A stretch of DNA of 64,000 nucleotides from Streptomyces minutiscleroticus (GTDB taxonomy: Bacteria; Actinomycetota; Actinomycetes; Streptomycetales; Streptomycetaceae), in the NCBI RefSeq assembly GCF_014650875.1, contig NZ_BMVU01000003.1, positions 124,001 to 188,000 on the forward strand, given 5' to 3'. The translations under genes were made by a program, and so were the position numbers. The notes under the pieces were generated by a model. It saw only the letters and a list, made by a program, of their open reading frames with translations. It had not been told where the DNA came from and ran no database searches. This document shows positions 26,036 through 35,018 of this stretch, piece by piece (the stretch's first letter is position 1; every line of letters begins with the position of its first letter).

Positions 26036-26824
26036 CTACCGGCCGGCGCCGCGTCCGGCTCGCTCGGCCCGCGGCGGCGCGGCGGCGCGGTGGACGAGGG
26101 CCGTGGCGACGTCGCGCAGCTTGGTGTTGGTGCGCTGGGAGAGGCCGACGAGGACCTGGAAGGCGTCGTCGGGGGCCAGGTGCCGCTCGGCGATGACGAT
26201 GCCGATGGCCTGGTCGATCACCGCGCGCGAGGACAGCGCGGTCTGCAACTGCTCGATCTTCGTCTCCAGCCGGGCCAGGCGTTCGCGGTCCCGCTCGGCG
26301 GTGGCCAGGTACCGCGCGTACAGGCGCTGCGTGTCGCCGTCGCGGACCGGTGCCCCGGTCCGCGCGTAGGCGGTGCCGACCTCTTCGAGGAAGCGGTGCA
26401 CAGGCGTCACGTCCTCCACACGGTGCAGGACGCCCACCACGGACCGGTCCCTGTCGTGCAGAGGCACACTGACCGGGCTCCAGTACCGCTCGGCGAAGCC
26501 GGTCGCGCTGCGGGGGGCGGGGATGTCGTAGCGGTGCACGCGCAGCTCGTCCCGCGTGCCGTGGTCCAGCACCCGCTGGAAGGACGACCTGAAGGTGGTC
26601 ACACTGTGGACCTCGGGGACGTGCGGGTTGTCGGGGAACACGTCGAACACGTACCGGCCGATCAACTCGGCGTGCGTGCGGCGCGTCGCCGACAGATAAG
26701 CGGCGTTCGCCTCCCGGACGACCAGCCCGTCGTCCAGGACCAGCAGCGCGGCGGGCGCGGTCCGGAAGAAGCGCTCGAACCCCTCGTCCAGACCCGTCCA
26801 CCACTGCTCAGCACGGTTCGACAC
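26036..26824 (-). CDS. PAS-ANTAR protein, 262 aa
   Basis: This is a signalling protein predicted to bind nascent RNA and prevent termination. The N-terminal PAS domain covers about residues 15-135 (LLVLDDGLVVREANAAYL, then YWSPVSVPLHDRDRSVVGVL and HRVEDVTPV). A helical linker at about 160-195 is followed by an ANTAR domain at about 190-245 (QTALSSRAVIDQAIGIVIAE and DDAFQVLVGLSQRTNTKLRD). The GTG start has GGGAGG upstream. The PAS domain is clearly related to that of the PP2C protein encoded at 28196-29437. Targets are not visible nearby. Confidence 0.9.
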   Translation of the reverse strand: MSNRAEQWWTGLDEGFERFFRTAPAALLVLDDGLVVREANAAYLSATRRTHAELIGRYVFDVFPDNPHVPEVHSVTTFRSSFQRVLDHGTRDELRVHRYDIPAPRSATGFAERYWSPVSVPLHDRDRSVVGVLHRVEDVTPVHRFLEEVGTAYARTGAPVRDGDTQRLYARYLATAERDRERLARLETKIEQLQTALSSRAVIDQAIGIVIAERHLAPDDAFQVLVGLSQRTNTKLRDVATALVHRAAAPPRAERAGRGAGR

Positions 26825-27090
26825 GCTGCCTCCCTCGCGGACCCGTCCATGCTGGCACAGCTTCTCGGCACGTGAGCTTTTTCCGGCGATTCGTCACCGG
26901 ACGGCGCCGCGACCGCTCAACGGCGGGATCGTTGTTCACGGTGTGCGGGAGCGCCCTCACGGGCCCGCGCGCCACCGTGCGCGGTGACACCGTTCCCGCC
27001 CGCGCGCGGCTCCGCCGGTGCTGTGGGGGTGGAGCGACGGCCGGTGCGGGGGCCCCGACACGATGCCGTCGCCGCGCACCGCCCTCGCCG

Positions 27091-28086
27091 CTACTCGGCC
27101 CTGATGGCCTGCAGCATGTTCAGCCGTGCCGCGCGCCGGGCCGGCCACAGCGCCGCCAGCACGCCGACCACCGCGGCCAGCAGCAGGAAGACCGCGATGC
27201 GGTCCCACGGCAGGATCAGCTCGTACGTCTTCGTCCGGGTGCCGAGCGGTTCCCCGGTCGCCCAGCCGAAGAAGACGCCCAGGGCGATGCCGAGGGCACC
27301 GCCGGACAGGGAGACGGCCAGGGACTCCAGCCGGACCATCCGCTTGGTCCCCGATCGGTCCAGACCGATCGCGCGGAGCGTGCCGATCTCCCGCGCCCGC
27401 TCGGACGCCGCCATGGCCAGGGTGTTGACGACACCGAGGACCGTGATGACCACCGCCATGGCCAGCAGGGCGTAGAGCATGTCGAGCATCAGTGTGACCG
27501 AGCGGGCGGACTCCTCGGAGACGTCCCGCTCGCTCCGGATCCTGACGGCCGGGCTGTCCCCCAGGGCCCGTGCCCCCCGTGCCCTCGCCGCGTCGGACGG
27601 ACCGCCGGCCGTCGCCACCAGGACCTTGAGGTCCGCCGCCCCGGTCCTGCGGAGCGTGCCGTCGACGTCGAGGTTCCCGGTCGGCTCGTCGCCGAAGACG
27701 ATGTCGGGGCGGGAGGCGAGCGTCCGGGCGACCGCGACGCGCTGCTGCTGGCCGCCGGAGAGCTGCGAGGGCCGGTGGGAGAGCCGGCCGGACAGGCCCA
27801 CCGTGTCGATCACGGTGTCCAGCCACTGCCGGTCGGGCTTGCGTCCGGCGATGTCCATGGGAAGGGTGATGTTCTCCAGGGCGGTCAGGGTGGGCAGCAG
27901 GTCGAAGACCTGGAAGATGAAGCCGATCTTGTCCCGGCGCAACCGGGTGAGCTGCTTGTCCTTCAGCGCCCCCAGCTCCGTGTCGCCGATGCGCACCGAG
28001 CCGGAGGAGAACGTGTCCAGTCCGGCGACGCAGTGCATCAGCGTGGACTTGCCGGAGCCGGAGGGTCCCGTGATCGCGGTGAACTC
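27091..28086 (-). pseudogene. collapsed MacB-type ABC transporter (ATPase fused to permease end)
   Basis: Reading leftward from 28086, the frame gives EFTAITGPSGSGKSTLM (Walker A), the Q-loop region, LSGGQQQRVAVARTLA (signature) and FGDEPTGNLD (Walker B). It then passes directly, in frame, into the C-terminal part of an FtsX/MacB permease: LYALLAMAVVITVLGVVNTL, EIGTLRAIGLDRSG and WPARRAARLNMLQAI. Missing are the first ~30 residues of the ATPase with a proper start codon, the ATPase H-loop part, and most of the permease (roughly 600 residues or more). The first methionine in frame (28038) lies after Walker A. This is a deletion remnant with no transport function. Confidence 0.75.
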
Positions 28087-28195
28087 GGCCTGCCGGAAGA
28101 GGAGGACGGCCGGGGAGGGACCGCTCGGGCGGTCGACTGCCGACGGGAGGCGGGAGGCGGCCGGCGGGAGGCGCGAAGGGCGGGCCGGGACCGGC

Positions 28196-29437
28196 CTACA
28201 GACGCACGATGACCAGAGCGATGTCGTCGCGTCCGCCGTCGGCCACGCCCAGCCGGGCCAGCAGGGTGTCGGCCAGGGGGTCGGGGGCCAGCGAGGTGTG
28301 GTGGGCGAGGGCGTCCATGAGGCGCTGGAGCCCGGCGTCGATGTCCTCGCCGCGGCGTTCGACGAGTCCGTCGGTGTAGAGCACGAGGGTGTCGCCCGGG
28401 GCGTAGGACACCGTGGCCTGCGGACGCGGTACCTGGGTGCTGAGGACGCCCAGCGGGGGATCGGTGGCCCGGTCGAGCAGTTCGACGCTGCCGTCGGTGC
28501 GGGACAGGAGGGGCGGGAGGTGGCCGGCGCTGGTGTAGGTGACGAGCTGCCGGCGGGTGTCGACGACGGCCTTGACCGCGGTCGTGGCCAGCGCGCCCTC
28601 GAAGGTCTGGGCGTAGCGGCTCAGGACGTTCATCGCCTGGCCGGGTTCGGGGATGGCGCGGACGGCGGCGGACAGGGCGCTGCGGAGCATGCCCATGAGG
28701 GCGGCGGCCTCCAGGCCGTGGCCGACCACGTCGCCGACCGCGACGGTGAAGGTGTCCTCGGACAGGTCCACCACGTCGTACCAGTCGCCGCAGATGTTGA
28801 GCGACCGGGCGGCGGGCATGTAGCGCACGGCGATCTCGCGGTGCCCGGCCAGGTCCGGGGAGTGCAGCATGGCCTCCTGGAGGGTGAGGGCGGTCCGGCG
28901 CTGCCGGTCGTGGGCCTCGCGGAGCTCCTGGTTGAGGCGCTGCAACTCCTGCGCCCGCGCGTACAGTTCGGCCTCCATCGCCTGCCGCTCCCCGGCCGGG
29001 TCGTCCGGTCTCGGGCGCAGGGGACGGGTGAGCACGAAGTCGGTCATGTCCTCCACCCGGTGGATGATCCACTCGACCTCTCCGTCGGGTCCGAGGACGG
29101 GGGTGTTGATGGGGGACCACCACTTCGCCCGGAACACCCCCGGACGGCCGGAGACGGGGAGGTCGTACTTCTGCACCGCCATCGTGTCCGGCTTCTTCGA
29201 GCGCAGGACCCGCTGCAGGGAGGCGTTCAGATTGGGTACGCCGTCGGCGTCCGGGTCCGCCGGGTTGACGGGGTGGGCGTCGAAGAGGTACCGGCCGACC
29301 AGCTCCTCCCTGGTGCGCTCCGTGACCCGCAGATAGGCGTCGTTGACGTCGGCGATCACCAGGTCGCGGTCCAGCACCAGGTAGGGGCTGGGCGTCACGG
29401 CGAACACCGCCTGGTAGTCGATCCGCGGCGTGGTCAC
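28196..29437 (-). CDS. PAS-SpoIIE type PP2C phosphatase, 413 aa
   Basis: This is a predicted serine phosphatase acting on STAS-type antagonist proteins. The PAS domain is at about residues 10-135 (YLVLDRDLVIADVNDAYL, KWWSPINTPV, IIHRVEDMTDFVL), followed by a charged coiled-coil linker at about 150-190. The PP2C/SpoIIE domain covers about 195-410, with metal-binding acidic motifs ICGDWYDVV, VAVGDVVGHG and GGRDDIALV. The GTG at 29437 is chosen because AGGAGA lies seven bases upstream and PAS begins at once. Its PAS is a near relative of that in the PAS-ANTAR protein. No kinase is adjacent. Confidence 0.9.
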   Translation of the reverse strand: MTTPRIDYQAVFAVTPSPYLVLDRDLVIADVNDAYLRVTERTREELVGRYLFDAHPVNPADPDADGVPNLNASLQRVLRSKKPDTMAVQKYDLPVSGRPGVFRAKWWSPINTPVLGPDGEVEWIIHRVEDMTDFVLTRPLRPRPDDPAGERQAMEAELYARAQELQRLNQELREAHDRQRRTALTLQEAMLHSPDLAGHREIAVRYMPAARSLNICGDWYDVVDLSEDTFTVAVGDVVGHGLEAAALMGMLRSALSAAVRAIPEPGQAMNVLSRYAQTFEGALATTAVKAVVDTRRQLVTYTSAGHLPPLLSRTDGSVELLDRATDPPLGVLSTQVPRPQATVSYAPGDTLVLYTDGLVERRGEDIDAGLQRLMDALAHHTSLAPDPLADTLLARLGVADGGRDDIALVIVRL

Positions 29438-29585
29438 TAACGGTCTCCTGTCCGGTCCGCCCTGTCTCGTCCCTCGCCTCTCGACTATGCGTCCGGCGGC
29501 GAGCGGCGGTGTGCAGGCACGCCGGGGCCGTGGGGACGCGCAGGACGCGTGGCCGTGGAAACGCGCGTGCGTACGGGAGGCCGCC

Positions 29586-29651
29586 CGTGCCAGGATGGCG
29601 CCGCGGACGTGCCGGGACGGCGCCGCGGGCGTGCCGGGACGGCGCCGGGGA
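29586..29651. repeat. three tandem 22-bp units
   Basis: Units at 29586-29607, 29608-29629 and 29630-29651 (start CGTGCCGGGACGGCG) lie directly upstream of the TOPRIM protein start; the first copy has two mismatches. Confidence 0.8.
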
Positions 29652-29662
29652 AGCGGGGGAGT

Positions 29663-30316
29663 GTGGACGGGCCGAGACGATTCCGCCCGGCGCTGGCCGC
29701 GTGGGCGGCCGGCGGCGCGGGAGCGGACGAGGCCGCCGCGGTGGCGAGGGAACTGGCCGGCGGTGTGCGGACGGTCGTACTGGTCGAGGGGGACAGCGAT
29801 CAGGCCGCGCTCGAAGCGCTGGCCGCGCGCCGGGGCCGCGATCTGGACGCGGAGGGCGTGGCGGTCGTACCGCTGGGCGGCGCGACGAACATCGGGCGCT
29901 TTCTGGACGTGTGCGGTCCCTCGGGGCTCGGCCTCCCGCTGGCCGGTCTGTGCGACATCGGCGAGGAGCGGCACTTCCGGCGGCACCTGGAGCGGGTCGG
30001 CCTCGCCTCCGGTCCCGCGCACGGCGGGCCGGAGGCGCTCGGGTTCCACGTGTGCGACGCCGACCTGGAGGACGAGCTGATCCGCGCCCTCGGGGCCGAG
30101 GGGGTGATCCAGGTGATCGAGGCGCAGGGCGAGTCACGGCCCTTCCGCACCTTCCGTAACCAGCCGGCGCAGCGGGAACGGCCCGTGGAGCACCAGTTGC
30201 GGCGCTTCATGGGCACCCACAGCGGCCGCAAGGCGCTCTACGCGCGGGCGCTGGTCGCGCACCTGGACCTCGCGCGCGTGCCCCGTCCGCTGGAGCGCCT
30301 CCTGGCACACGTCTGA
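29663..30316 (+). CDS. stand-alone TOPRIM domain protein (OLD-nuclease C-terminus-like), 217 aa
   Basis: A TOPRIM fold is indicated by VVLVEGDSDQAALEALAARR (conserved Glu, about residues 35-54), GVAVVPLGGATNIGRFLD, and the acidic LAGLCDIGEE. The C-terminal half is helical and ends RRFMGTHSGRKALYARALV, as in OLD-family nucleases. The ATPase half of an OLD protein is absent. A GTG at 29663 is the working start, although its GGGGGAG is only one base away, so a start further upstream in the repeat region is possible. It could be a nuclease or a regulatory TOPRIM. Confidence 0.75.
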   Translation: MDGPRRFRPALAAWAAGGAGADEAAAVARELAGGVRTVVLVEGDSDQAALEALAARRGRDLDAEGVAVVPLGGATNIGRFLDVCGPSGLGLPLAGLCDIGEERHFRRHLERVGLASGPAHGGPEALGFHVCDADLEDELIRALGAEGVIQVIEAQGESRPFRTFRNQPAQRERPVEHQLRRFMGTHSGRKALYARALVAHLDLARVPRPLERLLAHV

Positions 30317-30424
30317 CGCCGTCAAAATCCCCTCGGCCGGTTCCCGCGCCGCCCGCCCGGAGCGGGGCCGCGTGGCCCGCGGGGCAGGACATGGCCCGCA
30401 CTCCGGTCGGCACGGTGGGGCGCG

Positions 30425-30586
30425 TCAGGTCTCCTGTACGGGTTCGTGGTGGGCGCACTCGGTCAGGGCGGCCGCGGTCATGGTGAGGTGCCGGGCCAGC
30501 ATTTCGGCCGCGGTGTCGGCGTCGCGGGCCGGCGCCGCCTCCTCGAGGCGGCGGTGTTCGCCGACGGCGTCCCGGTCGGGTCGGCG
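30425..30586 (-). pseudogene. C-terminal fragment of a GntR/FadR-type regulator (FCD domain)
   Basis: About 53 residues look like the last helices of an FCD ligand-binding domain: VGEHRRLEEAAPARDADTAAEMLARHLTMTAAAL, where the final His is a family ligand. The DNA-binding half and most of the FCD domain are missing, and upstream sequence in this frame is low complexity. It is best regarded as a remnant of a regulator that once accompanied the neighbouring symporter gene. Confidence 0.5.
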
Positions 30587-30703
30587 CCGCGCAGAGCGGT
30601 CCTGACCGCCACCGCCGAGACCCCCGCCTGACGGGCGGCGTGTCCCGGCCGGGCGCCGAGCCCGGCAGGGCGCGTGCCGACCCGCCGCCGTGACCCGCGC
30701 CGA

Positions 30704-30751
30704 CACGAGGACGGCCCCCGACCGCCATCGTGGTCGGGGGCCGTCCTCGTG
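30704..30751 (-). terminator. strong hairpin terminator after the symporter gene
   Basis: A 20-bp perfect stem (30704-30723 with 30732-30751) with an 8-nt loop lies 50 bp beyond the stop of the leftward symporter gene. Confidence 0.85.
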
Positions 30752-30803
30752 AGGAACTCACCACCGTGGGATTCGGCTCCCGGGGCGGCGGACGCCGGTC
30801 GGA

Positions 30804-32225
30804 TCAGGAGGCGGAGGAGGCCGAGGAGGCGACCGCGGTGCGGGCGTCCTCCTCGGCGACGGCGGCCTCGCCGCCGTCCAGGGAGACGTCCTTGGTCTCC
30901 TTGCCGAGCAGGAGCGCGATCAGCGTCAGCACCGCCATCGCCGAGAGGTAGACGCCGACCAGCCACGGCGAGCCGTCACCGGCCTCCCACAGCGCCACGG
31001 CGATGAACGGGGCGACGGCCGCGCCGAGGATCGAGCTGACGTTGTACGAGATGCCGGAACCGGTGTAGCGCACGCTCGTCGGGAAGAGCTCGGGCAGCAG
31101 CGCGCCCATCGGCCCGAACGTCATGCCCATCAGGGTGAAGCCGAGCACGAGCCACAGCACCACGCCGAGCGTGCCCAGGCCGATCAGGGGCACCCAGACC
31201 AGCCCGAAGACCACGATCGCGGCGGTGATCCAGATCAGGGTGGCGCGCCGGCCGTACTTGTCGGCGAGCGGACCGGAGACGAGGGTGAACACGGCGAAGA
31301 ACAGCACGCCGAAGATCATCATCAGGACGAACGTGGTGTAGCTGTAGCCCAGGCCGGGCACGGCGGCGTCCTTCGCGGTGCGGCCGTAGCTCAGCGAGAA
31401 CGTGGTCATCAGGTAGAAGAGCACGTACGTCGCCAGCATGATGAAGGTGCCGAGGATCAGCTGCTTCCAGTGGTTGCGGGCCACGGTGGCCAGCGGCAGC
31501 TTGCGCACCTTCCCGGACTCCTGCGTCTTGGCGAAGACCGCCGACTCCACGAGCCGGGAGCGCACCCACAGGCCGATCGCGACCATCACGGCGGAGAACA
31601 GGAACGGGATGCGCCAGCCCCAGCTCGTGAAGGCCTCGGAGGGCTGCGTGGGGTCGGCGCCCGCGGCGGACGGCAGCAGGGCCCCGATGACCAGGAACAG
31701 GCCGTTGCCGATGATGAAGCCGAGCGGGGCGCCCAGCTGCGGGAAGGTGCCGTACAGGGCGCGCTTGCCGCTGGGGGCGTTCTCGGTGGCGACCAGCGCG
31801 GCGCCGCTCCACTCGCCGCCGAGCGCGAAGCCCTGCGCGAGCCGCATCAGCACGAGCAGCGCGGTGGCGAGCCAGCCGGCCTGCGCGTAGGTGGGCAGTA
31901 CGCCGATGAGGAACGTGGCGATGCCCATGGTCAGCAGCGAGACCACCAGTGTCCGTTTGCGGCCGAGCCGGTCGCCGAGGTGCCCGAAGAAGACGGCGCC
32001 GATCGGGCGGGCGACCATCGCGGCGCCGAAGACCGCGAACGACGAGAGCAGTGCCGTGGTCGGGTCGTCGCTCGGGAAGAAGAGGGAGGGGAAGACCAGG
32101 ACGGCGGCGGTCGCGTAGATGTAGAAGTCGTAGAACTCGATCGTCGTGCCGATGAGGCTGGCGATGAGGACGCGGGACCGCGGATTGACGGGTGTCTGGG
32201 CTGAGCCGGTGGCTGGTGCGGACAT
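30804..32225 (-). CDS. MFS transporter, metabolite:H+ symporter (MHS) type, 473 aa
   Basis: This is a 12-helix permease of the MHS group (ProP, KgtP and ShiA relatives). It begins with the typical ASLIGTTIEFYDFYIYATAA. The first-half loop motif GHLGDRLGRKRTLV, the MRLAQGFALGGEWSGA helix and GPLADKYGRRATLI in the second half are all present. A Ser/Ala/acidic tail (about residues 450-473) follows the last helix. Substrates in this group are organic acids, betaines or shikimate; the sequence does not decide. The ATG at 32225 is used, with only a weak ribosome binding site. A GntR-family remnant downstream hints at carboxylate control. Confidence 0.9.
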   Translation of the reverse strand: MSAPATGSAQTPVNPRSRVLIASLIGTTIEFYDFYIYATAAVLVFPSLFFPSDDPTTALLSSFAVFGAAMVARPIGAVFFGHLGDRLGRKRTLVVSLLTMGIATFLIGVLPTYAQAGWLATALLVLMRLAQGFALGGEWSGAALVATENAPSGKRALYGTFPQLGAPLGFIIGNGLFLVIGALLPSAAGADPTQPSEAFTSWGWRIPFLFSAVMVAIGLWVRSRLVESAVFAKTQESGKVRKLPLATVARNHWKQLILGTFIMLATYVLFYLMTTFSLSYGRTAKDAAVPGLGYSYTTFVLMMIFGVLFFAVFTLVSGPLADKYGRRATLIWITAAIVVFGLVWVPLIGLGTLGVVLWLVLGFTLMGMTFGPMGALLPELFPTSVRYTGSGISYNVSSILGAAVAPFIAVALWEAGDGSPWLVGVYLSAMAVLTLIALLLGKETKDVSLDGGEAAVAEEDARTAVASSASSAS

Positions 32226-32548
32226 TGCTCGGTCTTTCGCGCGAGGTGGAGACGGGTCGCCAGGGCCCGGACCTGCGCACACGTCCCCCTCGCCGAAAGA
32301 CCGTGCGAACCGTCCGGGCATTGTGATCATCTCAGGCGTCTTATTTTACGGAAAGTGGATACCACGATGTGAGATGCCATGCGCCGTCCCCGCGCGCCGC
32401 TCCTTCGTCCGGGCACAGGACGGCCGGCTGCGTCCGGCCGGGTGGTGCGGGGCGGGCCGCACGCGCCGTGTCCATCCGGGCTGCCCCCGTGGCAGTGGGG
32501 GTGCTCTCCGGATGGCCGGTGGTGCCCGCCGTTCCTGACCTCTGGCGC
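32226..32548. promoter_or_regulatory. 323-bp region with the promoter of the MHS symporter
   Basis: No gene was seen. An AT-rich island at about 32318-32375 (TCTTATTTTACGGAAAG) stands out against the GC-rich surroundings and is a likely control region for the leftward symporter. Confidence 0.4.
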
Positions 32549-32955
32549 ATGATCTCTCGTGGTGTACGGCTGTCGGCCGTCGTCCTGGCGTCAGTAATGT
32601 CGGTCTGCCCGTCCGCGGCGGCCTCTCCGGCCGCACCGCGTCCGACGGACCCGGGCCGGTCGGTGCAGCGGGACGCCGACGCGCTGCGCGATGCCGGAGT
32701 CAGTGGTGCGGCGGTCCGGCTGGAGACGGAGCGCGGTGTGGTCACGGCCCGGGCCGGGGTGGCGGACACGGTCACACACCGTCCGGTTCCGGCGGACGGC
32801 TACCTGCCTCTGGGCGGCATCACGAAGACGTTCGTGGCCACCGTCGTCCTGCAACTGGTGGGGGAGGGGCGGCTGTCCCTGGACCGGACGGTGGAGCAGG
32901 CACTGCCCGAAGTGGTCTCCGGCGCCGGCAACGACGGCCGCGCCGTCACCGTACG
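32549..32955 (+). pseudogene. 5' fragment of a serine beta-lactamase-like hydrolase gene
   Basis: A signal peptide (MISRGVRLSAVVLASVMSV, cleavage after SAAA) leads into the start of a class C beta-lactamase/D-Ala-D-Ala-peptidase fold: DALRDAGVSGAAVRLETERG, then LPLGGITKTFVATVVLQLV. The catalytic S-x-x-K motif, usually GSVTK, here reads GITK, so the nucleophilic Ser is lost. The homologous part stops at GNDGRAVTVR near 32955, where intact proteins continue with a QLLNHTSG-type motif. The frame runs on to a stop at 32995 in unrelated sequence. About 250 residues are missing. Confidence 0.65.
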
Positions 32956-33011
32956 GCGACGCCCAGGGCGGCGAGCCCGAGAAGCGCTGCCGTGACGGTG
33001 AACTTGCGCAT
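32946..33011 (-). pseudogene. orphan signal-peptide start of a lost secreted-protein gene
   Basis: An ATG at 33011 with GAGGGGAA upstream starts MRKFTVTAALLGLAALGVA, a textbook signal peptide. The frame ends two codons later at a TGA lying inside the truncated beta-lactamase gene. The mature protein is absent, so the 5' end of this gene was left tail-to-tail with the beta-lactamase fragment by a deletion or rearrangement near 32955. Confidence 0.55.
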
Positions 33012-33126
33012 GGTGGTTCCCCTCGTTCGGTCGGTGGTGCATCAGTGGTGGTGCGCCGGTGGCGGTGTGCCGGGCGGCGCCCCGGCGTGCCGCCGCGGGG
33101 CGGTGTGCGTCCGGGGCGCGGGGTGG

Positions 33127-34050
33127 TCAGTCGCGCTCCGGAACGATGCGCACCGCCCGGTCGTAGGCGCGCCGGCCGAGGTTCCGGTAGGTGTCGATGT
33201 CCCTGCCGAACCGGTCGCGCAGGCGGTTCAGGTAGTACGTCTCGCGGTCCGCGGCCACGGACCGCAGGGAGGTCTCGCGGGCGCAGGTCGCGTCCGCGAC
33301 GGCGGTCCGGCGCTCGGCGGCGAACGCCTCGTCGGCGCGGGCCGCGCCGAGCCGGCTGGTGTCGACCCGGACGGCGTCGCGGGCCGCCTGCGGGTCCCCG
33401 TAGGGCTGTCCCGCCCTCCGCGTGCACCGCGCCCACGCCCTCACCGCCGCGGTGAGCCGGGGGTCCGCCATGAGCCGCTCGCCGTACAGGGCGTCGAGGC
33501 CCGTGACGACCTTGCTCGTACGGAACCAGGCGGCAGGGTCCCCGTAGAGTTCGCGCTCGGCCTCCTCCGTGCAGCCGCCGAGGCGTTTGCGGATCTCCCC
33601 GCCGCCCGGCAGCGGCGCCGTGAGCATGCGGGCGCCGTCGCCGCCGTCGAGCGCGGTGTCGAAGGCGGCACGCCGGGACGCGGAGAGCCCCTGCCGGTAG
33701 GTGCCGATGGGGTTGCGCTCGCGGACGCGCTGGTTCCGCGCCTCGATCCGCCCGCCGTACCCGTACGCGCGGGCCCACGCCACGTCGTCCTGCACGTAGC
33801 GCACCGGGCGGCTCTCCCGGAGCGTGGGGGCGCGGTCCTCCCAGTAGGTGAAGCCGTGCCGGTCCATGCACTGCGCGGTCAGGCGCTGCTGCGCGTCGGC
33901 GACGCGCAGTTCCTGCCGCCGGGTCAGCGCCCGGGGGCGGGAGGACGAATCCCGCCGGTCCCGGCCGCCGTCGTCACCGCCGGCGCATCCGGTCGCGGCG
34001 GCCGCGACGGCCAGCGCCGCGGCGCACCACGACACAAGTGCACGTTTCAT
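33127..34050 (-). CDS. secreted lipoprotein of unknown function, 307 aa
   Basis: A lipoprotein signal is clear: MKRALVSWCAAALAVAAAATGCAGG, lipobox ATGC with the modified Cys at residue 22. The mature part is charged and helical, with a conserved-looking QCMDRHGFTYWED segment (about residues 60-72) and paired cysteines (RLGGCTEEAE, RAWARCTRR, ADATCARE) that could form disulphides outside the cell. Similar Streptomyces lipoproteins are annotated as hypothetical. The ATG at 34050 has GGGGGAC upstream. Confidence 0.75.
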   Translation of the reverse strand: MKRALVSWCAAALAVAAAATGCAGGDDGGRDRRDSSSRPRALTRRQELRVADAQQRLTAQCMDRHGFTYWEDRAPTLRESRPVRYVQDDVAWARAYGYGGRIEARNQRVRERNPIGTYRQGLSASRRAAFDTALDGGDGARMLTAPLPGGGEIRKRLGGCTEEAERELYGDPAAWFRTSKVVTGLDALYGERLMADPRLTAAVRAWARCTRRAGQPYGDPQAARDAVRVDTSRLGAARADEAFAAERRTAVADATCARETSLRSVAADRETYYLNRLRDRFGRDIDTYRNLGRRAYDRAVRIVPERD

Positions 34051-34481
34051 GGACCCGTCCCCCGTCGTCCTCATGGGCTCTGCTCCCGGCCGCCATGCCG
34101 CTCGGCGTGCGTACCGGCGCCGGTGCCCCGGCCGCGGGTCTCGCCCCGTGCCGACGGACCCGGAGCCGCGTCGTCGCCCGTGGGGTCGACGGGTTCCCCG
34201 TTGCCCGCCGTGCGGGCGGCCGGGAAACAAGGCGTGAACAGGGGGGATTGGGGCCGGAGGCAACGCCGTGGGGGGAGGGGGACGTGCGGCGGGTGGGCGG
34301 CGGGTCGTGACCGGGACGGCGGGCCGGGCACGCGCCTCCCGGCTGAACGGCGGGCCCTCCCTGGAGGCGCGGCGGCTGCGGCGGAGCCGGCGACGGCCGG
34401 ACGCGTCCGCGCAGCGCGGACGGGGCCTGCCCGTCGTCGTGACGGTCAGGCCCCGTCGGTGCGGACGAGCCGGCGGCCGGG
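34051..34481. other. 431-bp intergenic stretch, no gene seen
   Basis: No supported reading frame was found on either strand; translations are Arg/Pro/Gly low complexity. It holds the promoter of the lipoprotein gene and the 3' side of the ahpC-ahpD operon. Confidence 0.5.
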
Positions 34482-35015
34482 TTACTCCGCCAGGACCGCC
34501 TCGGCGTCGAGGGTCACGGCGACCGCCTGGACGACCGACGCGATCTTGAACGCCTCCTGGACGGTCTCCCGCTCGACGCCCGCCTTGCGCAGGACCTGCT
34601 CGTGGGAGTCCAGGCACATGCCGCAGCCGTTGATCGCGGAGACCGCGAAGGACCACAGCTCGAAGTCGACCTTTTCGACGCCGGGGTTGCCGATGACGTT
34701 CATCCGCAGGCCCGCGCGCAGGGTGCCGTACTCGTGGTCCGACAGCAGGTGGCGCGTGCGGTAGAAGACGTTGTTCATCGCCATGACGGCCGCGGCGGAC
34801 TTGGCCGCCGTGTAGGCCTCGGGCGAGAGGTTCGCCTTCGCCTCCGGCTCCAGCTCACGCAGGACGATGGGGGAGCGGGAGGCGATGGCGGTCGCCAGGA
34901 CCGTGCCCCACAGCTGCTGCGCCGGGAGGTCGCTGTTGCCGATGACCGAGCCCAGGTTGAGCTTCAGGTCCTTGGCGTAGTCCGGGACGCGGGACTTCAG
35001 GGAGTCGAGGGACAT
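34482..35015 (-). CDS. ahpD: alkyl hydroperoxide reductase AhpD, 177 aa
   Basis: This is a thiol-disulphide protein that passes electrons to AhpC in actinobacteria, with peroxidase activity of its own. The active site GCGMCLDSH gives Cys131, Cys134 and His138, and Glu is present at 118-119 (DFELW) as part of the relay. Length and sequence fit AhpD throughout ([20 protein letters not shown] at the start). It begins three bases after the ahpC stop, so both are on one message. Expression should follow ahpC, under the divergent OxyR. Confidence 0.95.
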   Translation of the reverse strand: MSLDSLKSRVPDYAKDLKLNLGSVIGNSDLPAQQLWGTVLATAIASRSPIVLRELEPEAKANLSPEAYTAAKSAAAVMAMNNVFYRTRHLLSDHEYGTLRAGLRMNVIGNPGVEKVDFELWSFAVSAINGCGMCLDSHEQVLRKAGVERETVQEAFKIASVVQAVAVTLDAEAVLAE

Positions 35016-35018
35016 GCG

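Noticed and set aside
28144..28185. G-rich repeated GGGAGGC tract, possible G-quadruplex
   Set aside because: Such runs are frequent by chance at this GC content, and nothing ties it to a gene function.
30372..30605. Plus-strand 77-codon frame over the GntR remnant
   Set aside because: The minus strand carries the recognisable FCD helices; the plus-strand translation is Ser/Arg-rich shadow.
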